Origin: JACQNR01 sp049515175
GTDB taxonomy: Bacteria > Acidobacteriota > Terriglobia > UBA7540
NCBI GenBank assembly: GCA_049515175.1
Contig: JBEKUI010000034.1
Location: forward strand, 1 to 23,421
Direction of reading: 5' to 3'
DNA length: 23,421 nt
The notes beneath the pieces were generated by a model that was given only the letters and a program-made list of their open reading frames with translations, ran no database searches and was not told where the DNA came from. How positions within the stretch are numbered: the stretch's first letter is position 1; each line of letters begins with the position of its first letter. The translations under genes were made by a program, and so were the position numbers. Positions 1 to 7,500 of this stretch are shown one piece after another.

Positions 1-42
1 GAGGAGGCCGCACAGGCCGTGCAGCCAAAACTGGAAATGTAG
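1..42 (+). CDS. Possible 3' end of an upstream gene (partial)
   Basis: Frame 1 is open from the window edge and reads EEAAQAVQPKLEM before a TAG at 40-42. This looks like a short helical, charged protein tail. Frame 2 is also open from the edge to a TAG at 119-121, so the choice between them is not secure. No function can be assigned to so short a piece. Confidence 0.25.
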   Translation, partial: EEAAQAVQPKLEM

Positions 43-117
43 TGCCGACCTTTATGACCGCTTCGTTAAAAATAAACCACTTGCGGTTCCTCTACCCCCT
101 CAACTGCGAAAGTTTGG

Positions 118-327
118 CTAGGCTTTGGGGGCGCGTTGTCCCGCGCAGGCGGCGGTGGCGAGCGCTACGACCAGGAATAGCAATCCGCCCTTGTAAAAGC
201 TCATGTACCGGACCGATCCGAATGCTTCCGGGGCAATTCTCACGACTACCAAAACCTTCCAGAGCACGGCCAGGGCGGTGCAGCCCAGGCCGAGCCAGTA
301 GCTGCCTTGCAGGATGTGCTTCTCCAT
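118..327 (-). CDS. Small membrane protein of unknown function (69 aa)
   Basis: The 69-residue product has two hydrophobic stretches, roughly residues 10-32 and 47-62, joined by a short polar loop with several basic residues, so it is probably a two-pass inner-membrane protein. The start is supported by an AGGAG ribosome-binding site about 7 nt before the ATG, and by a promoter-like TTGACA box with 17-nt spacing further upstream. I do not recognise the family. A cysteine lies in the second hydrophobic segment, but it is too far from the N-terminus for a lipobox. It is transcribed away from the radical SAM gene at 484 and is not in an operon with it. Confidence 0.55.
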   Translation of the reverse strand: MEKHILQGSYWLGLGCTALAVLWKVLVVVRIAPEAFGSVRYMSFYKGGLLFLVVALATAACAGQRAPKA

Positions 328-383
328 GGACGATCTCCTTTCCGGGGTGAGATCCCAGAGTTCCGCAATAATCGGTTGCGGTC

Positions 384-412
384 ACAGTATGCCCGCGCGA
401 TGCGTCTGTCAA
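384..412 (-). promoter_or_regulatory. Sigma70-type promoter for the small membrane protein
   Basis: On the minus strand a perfect TTGACA (412-407) is followed after 17 nt by TACTGT (389-384), a weak -10 match. Transcription would start about 50 nt before the ATG at 327. Seen in sequence only. Confidence 0.45.
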
Positions 413-436
413 ATGCCTCGGCGCTCGGTGCAGCCT

Positions 437-466
437 CTGCCATCGGGCGAGCCGTTGTTCTATAAT
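437..466 (+). promoter_or_regulatory. Promoter for the radical SAM-FmdE pair
   Basis: A perfect -10 box TATAAT lies at 461-466, with CTGCCA (4 of 6 to TTGACA) at 437-442 and an 18-nt spacer. The predicted transcription start lies only about 10 nt before the ATG at 484. That agrees with the absence of a Shine-Dalgarno sequence there and suggests a very short leader. Confidence 0.5.
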
Positions 467-483
467 TCGCGCCAGGCGCTTTC

Positions 484-1434
484 ATGAGAGCCGTCAGCCA
501 TCTCAGCGAATTTCAGCCGGCCTACATGCGGTTGTCCGCCGCAGGCGAGCTGCGCCGGCGCGTCGAGCGCGCGAAGGAGGTGCTGGAACGCTGCCAGGCC
601 TGCCCGCGCAACTGCCGCGTCAACCGGCTGGAAGACAAGATTGGCGTCTGCAAGACCGGGCGTTACGCCATCGTCTCGAGCTCCGGCCCGCATCACGGCG
701 AAGAAGACTGCCTGCGCGGCTGGGGCGGCTCGGGAACGATCTTCATGGCGGGCTGCAACCTGCGCTGCGTCTTCTGCCAGAACTTCGACATCAGCTGGCA
801 CGTGCGCGGCGCGCCCGCGCCTCCGGAAAAGCTGGCGCGGATGATGCTGGAACTTCAGGCCGAGGGTTGCCACAACATCAACTTCGTGACCCCCGAGCAC
901 GTTGTCCCCGAAATCGTCGAAGCGCTTCCGCTCGCCATCGAAGGCGGCCTGCGCCTGCCGATCGTTTACAACACCAGCGCCTACGATTCGATGGAAAGCC
1001 TGGAATTGTTGGACGGCATCGTCGATATCTACATGCCGGACTTCAAGTATTGGGATTCGGAGATGGCGCGGAAGTATTCCAAAGCGCCCGACTATCCCGA
1101 AGTCGCCCGGCGCACCATCAGGGAAATGTTCCGCCAGGTGGGCGACCTGGTGGTGGACGAGCACGGGATCGCGCAGCGCGGACTTCTCATCCGGCACCTC
1201 GTCATGCCCCATGAAATCGCGGGCACGCGTGAGGTCCTGCGCTGGATCGCCACGGAGCTTTCCCCGACCACCTACGTCAACCTGATGCCGCAGTATTACC
1301 CGGCGGGGAAGGTCTCGCGCTCCGAGTACGCGGAGATCAACCGTCGGATCACTCCGGCCGAATACGAGCAAGCGCTGGACGATGGCCGACGCGTGGGGCT
1401 TGACCGCCTCGATTCCCGTCGGTCAATATTGTGA
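484..1434 (+). CDS. PflX-like radical SAM Fe-S protein
   Basis: This 316-residue protein belongs to the group of radical SAM proteins related to pyruvate formate-lyase activating enzymes (PflX, COG1313 type). The cluster-binding motif CxxxCxxC is at C91, C95 and C98, in the context MAGCNLRCVFCQNFDIS. In front of it is the cysteine-rich segment typical of this subfamily (C37, C40, C44, C56), ending in a GEEDCLRGWGGSGTIF stretch. Radical SAM members use a 4Fe-4S cluster to cleave S-adenosylmethionine; the substrate of PflX proteins is not established. The chosen start gives the usual N-terminus, a PAYxRL motif before the cysteines, although no Shine-Dalgarno is visible. Its 3' end overlaps or abuts the FmdE-like gene, so the two are almost certainly co-transcribed. 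Confidence 0.85.
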   Translation: MRAVSHLSEFQPAYMRLSAAGELRRRVERAKEVLERCQACPRNCRVNRLEDKIGVCKTGRYAIVSSSGPHHGEEDCLRGWGGSGTIFMAGCNLRCVFCQNFDISWHVRGAPAPPEKLARMMLELQAEGCHNINFVTPEHVVPEIVEALPLAIEGGLRLPIVYNTSAYDSMESLELLDGIVDIYMPDFKYWDSEMARKYSKAPDYPEVARRTIREMFRQVGDLVVDEHGIAQRGLLIRHLVMPHEIAGTREVLRWIATELSPTTYVNLMPQYYPAGKVSRSEYAEINRRITPAEYEQALDDGRRVGLDRLDSRRSIL

Positions 1435-2026
1435 AGTGAAGTCCCTGGAAGAATACCTCGCACTGGCGGCGCAGTCTCACGGCCACATGTGTCCCGGTCA
1501 GGTGCTGGGCGTGCGCATGGCAATGCTCGGGCTGCGCGAGCTCGGCTTCGATGATCCCGGAAAGTATCGCAAGCGCCTGCTGACGTTTGTGGAGATCGAC
1601 CGCTGCGCCACGGACGCCGTGAGCCTCGTGACCGGATGCCGCCTGGGCAAGCGCTCGCTGAAGTTTGTGGACTACGGAAAAGTCGCCGCCACCTTCGTGG
1701 ACATGGAAACCCAGCGCGCCGTCCGCGTCGTCGCCCGTGATGATTCCCGTGCCAAGGCCAAGAGCATGTTCCCGGAACTGGCCGACGAATCGAAGCGGCA
1801 GCTCGAGGCCTACAAGGTGATGAACGACTCGGAGCTGTTCATCATCACGCCGGTGAAGGTCAGTCTGAAATCGGATGATTTGCCGGGCCGGCCCCGCTCG
1901 CGAGTGGCCTGCGAGGAGTGTGGCGAGGGCATCAACGACGGCCGCGAGCGCCGCCTCGGTGGCCGCGTCCTTTGCCGTAGCTGCGCCGGGGAAGGGTATT
2001 ACGAGAGAGTGAAGAATGACACGTGA
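1382..2026 (+). CDS. FmdE-like protein with C-terminal zinc ribbon
   Basis: The product resembles subunit E of formylmethanofuran dehydrogenase (FmdE family, PF02663). The family signature HGHxCPG begins at H33 and is followed by LGVRMAMLGL. The C-terminus has two CxxC pairs (C177/C180 and C198/C201), a zinc-binding treble-clef or ribbon module often fused to FmdE domains in bacteria. FmdE homologues occur outside methanogens, where their role is unclear; metal or molybdoenzyme maturation has been proposed. The ATG at 1382 makes a 53-nt overlap with the radical SAM gene. An in-frame GTG at 1436, directly after that gene's stop, would begin the protein at the conserved KSLEEYL and may be the true start. 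The pairing with a PflX-like protein suggests a shared task. Confidence 0.8.
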   Translation: MADAWGLTASIPVGQYCEVKSLEEYLALAAQSHGHMCPGQVLGVRMAMLGLRELGFDDPGKYRKRLLTFVEIDRCATDAVSLVTGCRLGKRSLKFVDYGKVAATFVDMETQRAVRVVARDDSRAKAKSMFPELADESKRQLEAYKVMNDSELFIITPVKVSLKSDDLPGRPRSRVACEECGEGINDGRERRLGGRVLCRSCAGEGYYERVKNDT

Positions 2027-2111
2027 CGAGAGAAAAGCCAATCGAGAGTCGGAAAGTTGAGAGCTTTTGTTACTTTCGACCTTCAATATTCGTCTTCTCA
2101 CTCTCGACCCT

Positions 2112-2146
2112 TGACTGTCGACTGTTGACCGCTGACTGTTGACTTC
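2112..2146 (+). repeat. Heptanucleotide tandem repeat, five copies
   Basis: Five consecutive 7-bp units of the form (T/C)GACTGT run from 2112 to 2146: TGACTGT, CGACTGT, TGACCGC, TGACTGT, TGACTTC. The array ends 7 bp before the ATG of the rhomboid gene. The preceding 70 bp contain related degenerate GAGAGTC and CTCTCGAC words. It is noncoding and fills the space where a leader and ribosome-binding site would be expected. Confidence 0.7.
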
Positions 2147-2153
2147 TCCTAAC

Positions 2154-3578
2154 ATGGACGAGCAGCCCATCATCAACGCTACTCCGCCACCGGCGGCTCC
2201 CTTCTTCCAGCGCCGCTACCCGCCTATGGCTACGTACGTCCTCGTCTTTCTGAACGTCGTCATCTATGCCCTGATGGAGATGTCTGGCGGGTCGAAGTCG
2301 CCGTCGGTCCTGCTCGATTTTGGCGCGTCCTTCGGTCCCTTCATCCGCCGCGGTGAATACTGGCGGCTGGTGATGCCGATGTTCCTGCACATCGGCCTGC
2401 CACACTTGATACTCAACACCATCGGGCTGTTCGTACTCGGGCGCATTCTCGAGCCGCTGTATGGTTATGGGCGCTTCGCCTTCCTCTATGTGGCGAGTGG
2501 CATTGGCTGCGCGTTCCTGAGCATGACGCTTTCCCGGGGCGTTTCGGCGGGCGCTTCCGGGGCGATCTTCGGCATCGCGGGGGCCATGCTTACCGTCGGC
2601 TTTCTGCATCGTCACACGGTTCCGCGTCGCTGGCGGCGGGCGTTCGGAGGCGGGATTCTTCCTCTCATTATTCTCAACCTCGGCATGGGATTCGCCATTC
2701 CGGGAATTGATAACTGGGGGCACGTGGGCGGGTTGTTTGTGGGCATGATAGTGAGCGGGGTGCTTCCTCCTCCCAGCTTCGAGGCGGAGACCGGGCCGCC
2801 CTCCGGCGCGCCCTCCCAGGCCATCGTGATTATTCCTCTGGCGGTCGTGGCCCTGGCGATGGGCACCGCCGTCGAGCATTACCGCACGACCCGGGTTCTC
2901 ACGCGGCTCATCCGGGAGAGCCGCACGCTGAGCGCCACCGGCCACAAGGAAGATGCAATCAAGCGGGCGCAGGAGGCGGCGCGGGTCGCTCCGCGCGACG
3001 AGCGGCCGCACGAGGAACTGGGGTCGCTATACACCGAGCAGGGACGGCTGGATGAGGCGCTCCGCGAGTACGAAGAAGCGCGGCGCTTGAACCCCCTCTC
3101 GAGCGGCGCTCTGCGGGGACTGGCGCGTGCCTACCTGCACCGGGGTGACTCGGCCAAAGCCGTCAAGATTTTCGAGGAAATCCTCGGCGACGACGCCCGG
3201 ACGGCGGAGGGCCAGCGCGCCCTGGGCGACCTCTACGCCGAAGAAAAGCTCTACGGCGAGGCGATTCAAAGCTATCAGGAATCGCTGCGGCTCAACCCGG
3301 ACGATCCGGTGTCGCACAACAACCTCGCCTGGCTGCTCGCCACCAGCGAAGACGCGCAGTTTCGCGATCCCAAGCGCGCCCTCGAGCACGCGCAGAAGGC
3401 CGTCGCCCTGGACGGCTGGAAGGAAGCCTCCTTTATCGATACACTGGCGGAGGCCCTCTTCGCCAACGGCAAATACGACGAGGCGGTGCGAACTCAGACT
3501 CAGGCCCTCAAGATTGACCCCAAGAACGCCGAGTATCAGGGTCACATGGCCCGCTACCGCAAGGCCGCCGGCGTCTGA
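2154..3578 (+). CDS. Rhomboid-family intramembrane serine protease with TPR repeats
   Basis: The N-terminal half (about residues 20-235) is a polytopic rhomboid domain. The catalytic serine is in a GASG motif (S135 counted from the ATG at 2154) and the histidine in NWGHVGG (H190). The early WRLVMPMFLHIGLPHLILN segment matches the conserved L1 and second-helix region. After a last membrane helix (about 222-237), residues 250-470 form several tetratricopeptide repeats, recognisable from the spaced A, Y and P residues of units ending in LNP, LNPDD and IDPKN. Rhomboids cut membrane proteins within or near the bilayer; the TPR tail probably recruits a cytoplasmic partner. A TTG at 2139 could extend the protein by five residues but lies in the repeat array, so the ATG is preferred. 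No clear Shine-Dalgarno is present. Confidence 0.85.
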   Translation: MDEQPIINATPPPAAPFFQRRYPPMATYVLVFLNVVIYALMEMSGGSKSPSVLLDFGASFGPFIRRGEYWRLVMPMFLHIGLPHLILNTIGLFVLGRILEPLYGYGRFAFLYVASGIGCAFLSMTLSRGVSAGASGAIFGIAGAMLTVGFLHRHTVPRRWRRAFGGGILPLIILNLGMGFAIPGIDNWGHVGGLFVGMIVSGVLPPPSFEAETGPPSGAPSQAIVIIPLAVVALAMGTAVEHYRTTRVLTRLIRESRTLSATGHKEDAIKRAQEAARVAPRDERPHEELGSLYTEQGRLDEALREYEEARRLNPLSSGALRGLARAYLHRGDSAKAVKIFEEILGDDARTAEGQRALGDLYAEEKLYGEAIQSYQESLRLNPDDPVSHNNLAWLLATSEDAQFRDPKRALEHAQKAVALDGWKEASFIDTLAEALFANGKYDEAVRTQTQALKIDPKNAEYQGHMARYRKAAGV

Positions 3579-3614
3579 GCCTGTGTCGGACCACCCACCA
3601 GCAGCGCTTGCCGT

Positions 3615-4316
3615 CTAGTGAGGAAGTATGCGCCCGAGGGTTTGCGTAATCTGGGCCGGTTTGAAGCCGAAGGGCCCGGCGTCACTCTTCAGCGCGATGC
3701 GCCCCTCTGGGTCGATGACGTACAAGCGGTCGGGCCAGCCTGAATAGGCGACCTCGGTGGGATTATTAAAGTCGTCGACAAGCGCCGGGAATTTGATGCC
3801 CAGCTTCACCAAGCAGGTTCCTGCCAGATTCACCCGCTCGATGTAACCCTTGGGGCTGGCGATGGCGATCTTCTCCTTCACGTTGTCCTCGTCCTGCCAG
3901 AGGTCTGTCGGATGCGCCTCCTGGATATAAACCACGAAGAACTCGGCGCGATCCTTGTACTTCTCGTAAAGCGTGTTGAGCGCGGGAACCTCCCGGCGAA
4001 AAGGCGGTCAAGTGTAGCTTCCAAAAACCAGCACGACCGGCTTCCCGCCGCGGAAGGACGAGAGTCGGACGCGCGATTTCTTGTCGAGGGTTTGCAAGGA
4101 GAAGTCCGGTGCGAGGTCACCGGCTTTCAAATGGCCGGAGCGGGCGAACAACCACATGGGCTTGAAGGGGAACAAGATGAAAACCGGCGCTTCGGGGAGC
4201 TTGGACATGATCTTCCCAAAAACTTCCGGCGGCTGGAACATCACCGCCCAAAGCCCCGCCAGCATGGCCACGTAAACGACCAGAACGGCAAGAAGGATCT
4301 TTGCCCAAAGTCGCAT
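3615..4316 (-). CDS. Deiodinase-like thioredoxin-fold selenoprotein (UGA = Sec103)
   Basis: Two open frames lie in the same reading frame, separated by a single TGA at 4010-4008. Read through, they give a 233-residue protein of the iodothyronine-deiodinase-like family (PF00837). Residues 5-27 are a membrane anchor, about 65-72 hold the redoxin-type GDLAPDF, and residues 98-107 read FGSYT-U-PPFR. This lines up with the deiodinase active site SCT-Sec-PPF. Next come the family blocks FFVVYIQEAHPTDLW and, later, YSGWPDRLYVID and GPFGFKP. The UGA falls exactly at the catalytic Sec/Cys position. A stem-loop of bacterial SECIS type starts 10 nt after it. The chosen ATG (4316) puts the hydrophobic anchor at the N-terminus. 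The protein is probably a membrane-tethered thiol/selenol oxidoreductase or peroxidase; its substrate is unknown. The SelA/B/C/D machinery would have to lie outside the window. Confidence 0.85.
3981..4010 (-). promoter_or_regulatory. Putative bacterial SECIS element with its UGA codon
   Basis: On the minus strand the UGA (4010-4008) is followed by 17 nt and then a GGU loop at 3990-3988. The loop is closed by CGGGA (3995-3991) and UCCCG (3987-3983), and the stem can extend by two pairs with one bulged C, to 3998-3981. Opening the A-U closing pair gives an AGGUU loop, close to the AGGUCU loop of the E. coli fdhF SECIS, which sits at nearly the same distance from its UGA. SelB recognises a G-U in this loop. 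The hairpin lies inside the coding sequence, as in known bacterial SECIS elements. Confidence 0.7.
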
Positions 4317-4382
4317 GTTCAGTGTCCCTGCCCCTGAATCTCTTTCGGCCTGCGAAGCCCTGCCGCTGGCTTCTGCACGACC

Positions 4383-4388
4383 ATTATA
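4383..4388 (-). promoter_or_regulatory. Possible -10 box for the selenoprotein gene
   Basis: A perfect TATAAT lies on the minus strand about 67 nt before the selenoprotein ATG. No good -35 box is found at 16-18 nt, so the assignment is tentative. Confidence 0.3.
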
Positions 4389-4477
4389 GACTATCGATCT
4401 GTTCATTGGTGCGTCGCGGGCTTCACGGCCTGGCCCGGCCCCAGGATGGGTACGCACCCGTACGCGAATCGTGATAT

Positions 4478-4501
4478 ACGTTAATTCCCTCGCTCTAACG
4501 T
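4478..4501. promoter_or_regulatory. Inverted repeat in the divergent promoter region (possible operator)
   Basis: ACGTTA (4478-4483) and TAACGT (4496-4501) form a perfect 6-bp inverted repeat with a 12-bp spacer, just before the GH42-like gene. A doubled GTACGC lies 20-30 bp upstream. The whole 4317-4522 gap separates two divergent genes and would hold both promoters. The binding role is inference. Confidence 0.25.
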
Positions 4502-4522
4502 CCATCAAGGTCCGGGAGATCC

Positions 4523-7500
4523 ATGAAATTTCATCTCCGTCATCATTCAAGACTCGTCTGGCTGGCGAGTTTGGCCGCAGCCATCTTATGTTTGGCGATG
4601 ATATGGCGCGGCCCCATCCTGGCCAATCCGCAGGCCGCGCACCGGCTGGACGTGCCTTTTACGCTCTCCGTCCCTTCACCACACGTCAGTTGGGGCATGC
4701 CCTCGCCTTTGCCGCCGGTACACGCCTTCGTTGTGCCGAGTGTGAGTGAAGGACGAACCCTCGTCGAATTGGCGCAGCGGATGAACCTTACCTATGACAC
4801 GGTGATGATCGACGAAGCCTGGGACGTCAACACCTGGACGGTCGGCACGGACCAGGACTACGAGGCGCGGAATTACAAACTGGCGTACCAGTACCTGGAA
4901 GAAGACCTCGCGAAGGCGATCCCGTACGACGTCATCATCCTTCCCAGCCTGCACGGTTGGAATCGCCTGCCGGCCGGCGCGCGCGAGGCAATCCGCAAGC
5001 GAGTGGAGGGCGGCACGGGCCTGGTGCTGATTCATCCCACCACCGGCGTGCCCGCGCCGGACGATCCTCCTGCACAGCGGCCGCTGAATGATTTTGCGCC
5101 CACCTACGAAGTTGAACCGGGTGACGAGTTGTGGGAGATCTCTCCTCTCGCCGGTGTGCTTTCGGACCGGTTGAATTCGCAAGGGCACCGCGACATCCGC
5201 CCCGACGCCGTGGCCGACGGCCCTTGGAAACGCCTGGCGGAACACCCCATCGTTGCGAATGTCCCCTTCGAGTCCTTCCCCTCCGAATATCTCAAGCACT
5301 ATCGCTACAAGCTGGGCAAAGACGCCACGGCCTTGGCCGCGGGCGCGGACGGCGAGCCCATCATTGCCACCAAGATGTTCGGGAAGGGAAGGGTAGTGGC
5401 GCTCGGCTACGTCAACACCGGTCTCTCACCCATGATTGACTCGAAGATCCGAGGTGAACGAGACGACCGCTGGTGGGAATACGTCTATTCGCTCCTCTGC
5501 CGATCGATTCTCTGGGCAGCGGGGCGCGAGACACCACTGAGGCTTTCGCCCCTATCAGTCTCGCAGGGTCCGGGCGGGCGGAGGTCCCTCTCGATCGAGC
5601 TGCAAAACGCTTCCCCCCTCCGCCGGGCAGAAGTCATGGCGCAGGTTTTCAATCAATGGGGAGAATCCGAAGGCAGCAGGGGCCAGATGATCGACCTCAA
5701 GCAAGGGAGGAATAGCTTCACGATCGGGCTGCCAGACCATCTCTCCGCCGGAAAGCACTACGTGGATGCCATCCTGACCGCCGAAGGAAAACACTATGAC
5801 TGGGGGACGGCCTCTTTTGACACCACCCAGGCCGATCAGATCCTCACCCTGAAGACGGATCGTGCGTTCTACGCGCGTGGCGACAAGGTGCAACTGAGTT
5901 TTGAGACCCGAAGCGGCCGACCGGTGCACTGGCTTGCGGAATTGCTCGACAACCGCGGCCGCCTCATCGCCCGCCAAGCCGGCGGGCAGGTGTTGCGAGC
6001 GGAGTTGGACGTCGGCAATTACTCCACCAACATCGGCTGGGCGCGGGTCACTCTGCTCGATTCCGAAGGCAGCACGAAAATCGACCGCAGGCAAGCCGGT
6101 GTGAACTTTCAAAGTCTCGACCGTGATTTTGGCGCGTATGAGTTGATCATGCCCTGGCACGGCCCGCCTTCCTATCAGCCCTGGACGCCCACGCTCGATG
6201 AGCAGTTCCGAAAGGTCGGCGTCAGCGTCACGGAACGCCCGGAGCGAAATTTCAAGCTCGTCATCCAGACCCACACGCCGGGATTCGGCGTCTATTGGCA
6301 CTACCGCCAGGCTTATCTCGAGCAGAAGCGGAAGTTCCTGGAGACGGGCGACAAGCGGTACCTGATTCGCGATCCGGACCTGGCGGATGACGCATGGCTT
6401 GCCCGCCTGCGCGAGTTGATGCGCGAAGACATGCAGCGGTCCTTACTGTACCGCCCCCTGGGCTGGTACATGGCGGACGAGTCTTCGCTCACGGCGTACG
6501 GCGACCCTTTTGATTTGTCCTGGTCGGAACCCACGCTGGTCAAATTCCGCGACTGGCTCAAGGCGCGTTATCCAAGCCTGAGTCTTCTCAACAGCGAATG
6601 GGAGACGGAGTTCAAGAGCTGGGACGATGTTCTGCCCCTCACCACAGCCGAGGCCCAGGCCAAGGGCAACTATGCCGGCTGGATGGATCACCGTACTTTC
6701 ATGGAGGAAGTGTTCGCCCACGCGCTCGAAGTGGCCGCCGACACCGTCCACGAGGCCGACCCCGGCGGGCGGCCCAGCATTTCCGGCACCCAGGAGCCGG
6801 GGCCCTCAAACGCCGTGAATTGGTACCGCCTGGATCAGATCGTCGATTATCTGCAGCCTTACTCCGAGGACGATCAGGACGACCTACATCGCATTACGCG
6901 TCCGGGGTTGATCCTGACCGGCTTCACGGGTTACCAGGATCACGGAAAAGTGCTGCGCCATCAACTCTGGCATCGGCTCCTGCATGGCCACACCGGCGCA
7001 TCCCTCTTCTGGCAATACACGGCGCTGAATGCCGACCTGACGCTGACCGAGCAGGGGAATGACCTCGCCGAATCCATTAACGAATTCCTCCATGATGGGT
7101 TGGCACTCCTTCTACGCGGCGCCCAACGAGACAATTGCGGAATCGCGGTCCATTATTCGTTGCCCAGCGTTAAAGGCCAATGGATCACCGACGGGCACAT
7201 CGCAGCGAAGGAAGTCTCCAATGGTGATGAGACTTCGGCCCATCTGAAACGCTTCCACACCAACCGTCACGCCTGGCTCGAGGCGCTCCATGACGCTGGT
7301 TACCAATATGATTTCTTGACGACCGAACAGATCGCCGCAGGCAAGCTCACCGACTATCGCGTGCTGGTGCTCCCCGATTCCATCGCCCTCACCGATTTCG
7401 AAGCCGACTCCATCCGCAAGTTCGTGGAAGGTGGCGGCGTGCTCCTCGCCGATGCGGAAACGGGGCTGATGGATGGCCACGGGCGCTGGCAGGCAGCCGG

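Noticed and set aside
460..1371. Long minus-strand open frame opposite the radical SAM gene
   Set aside because: Its translation shows no recognisable family and it mirrors a clear radical SAM gene; open antisense frames are common in GC-rich DNA.
3615..4316. Reading the deiodinase-like locus as a pseudogene with a premature stop
   Set aside because: The only interruption is a TGA at the exact catalytic Sec/Cys position, both sides are intact and in the same frame, and a SECIS-like hairpin follows. Selenocysteine explains it better.
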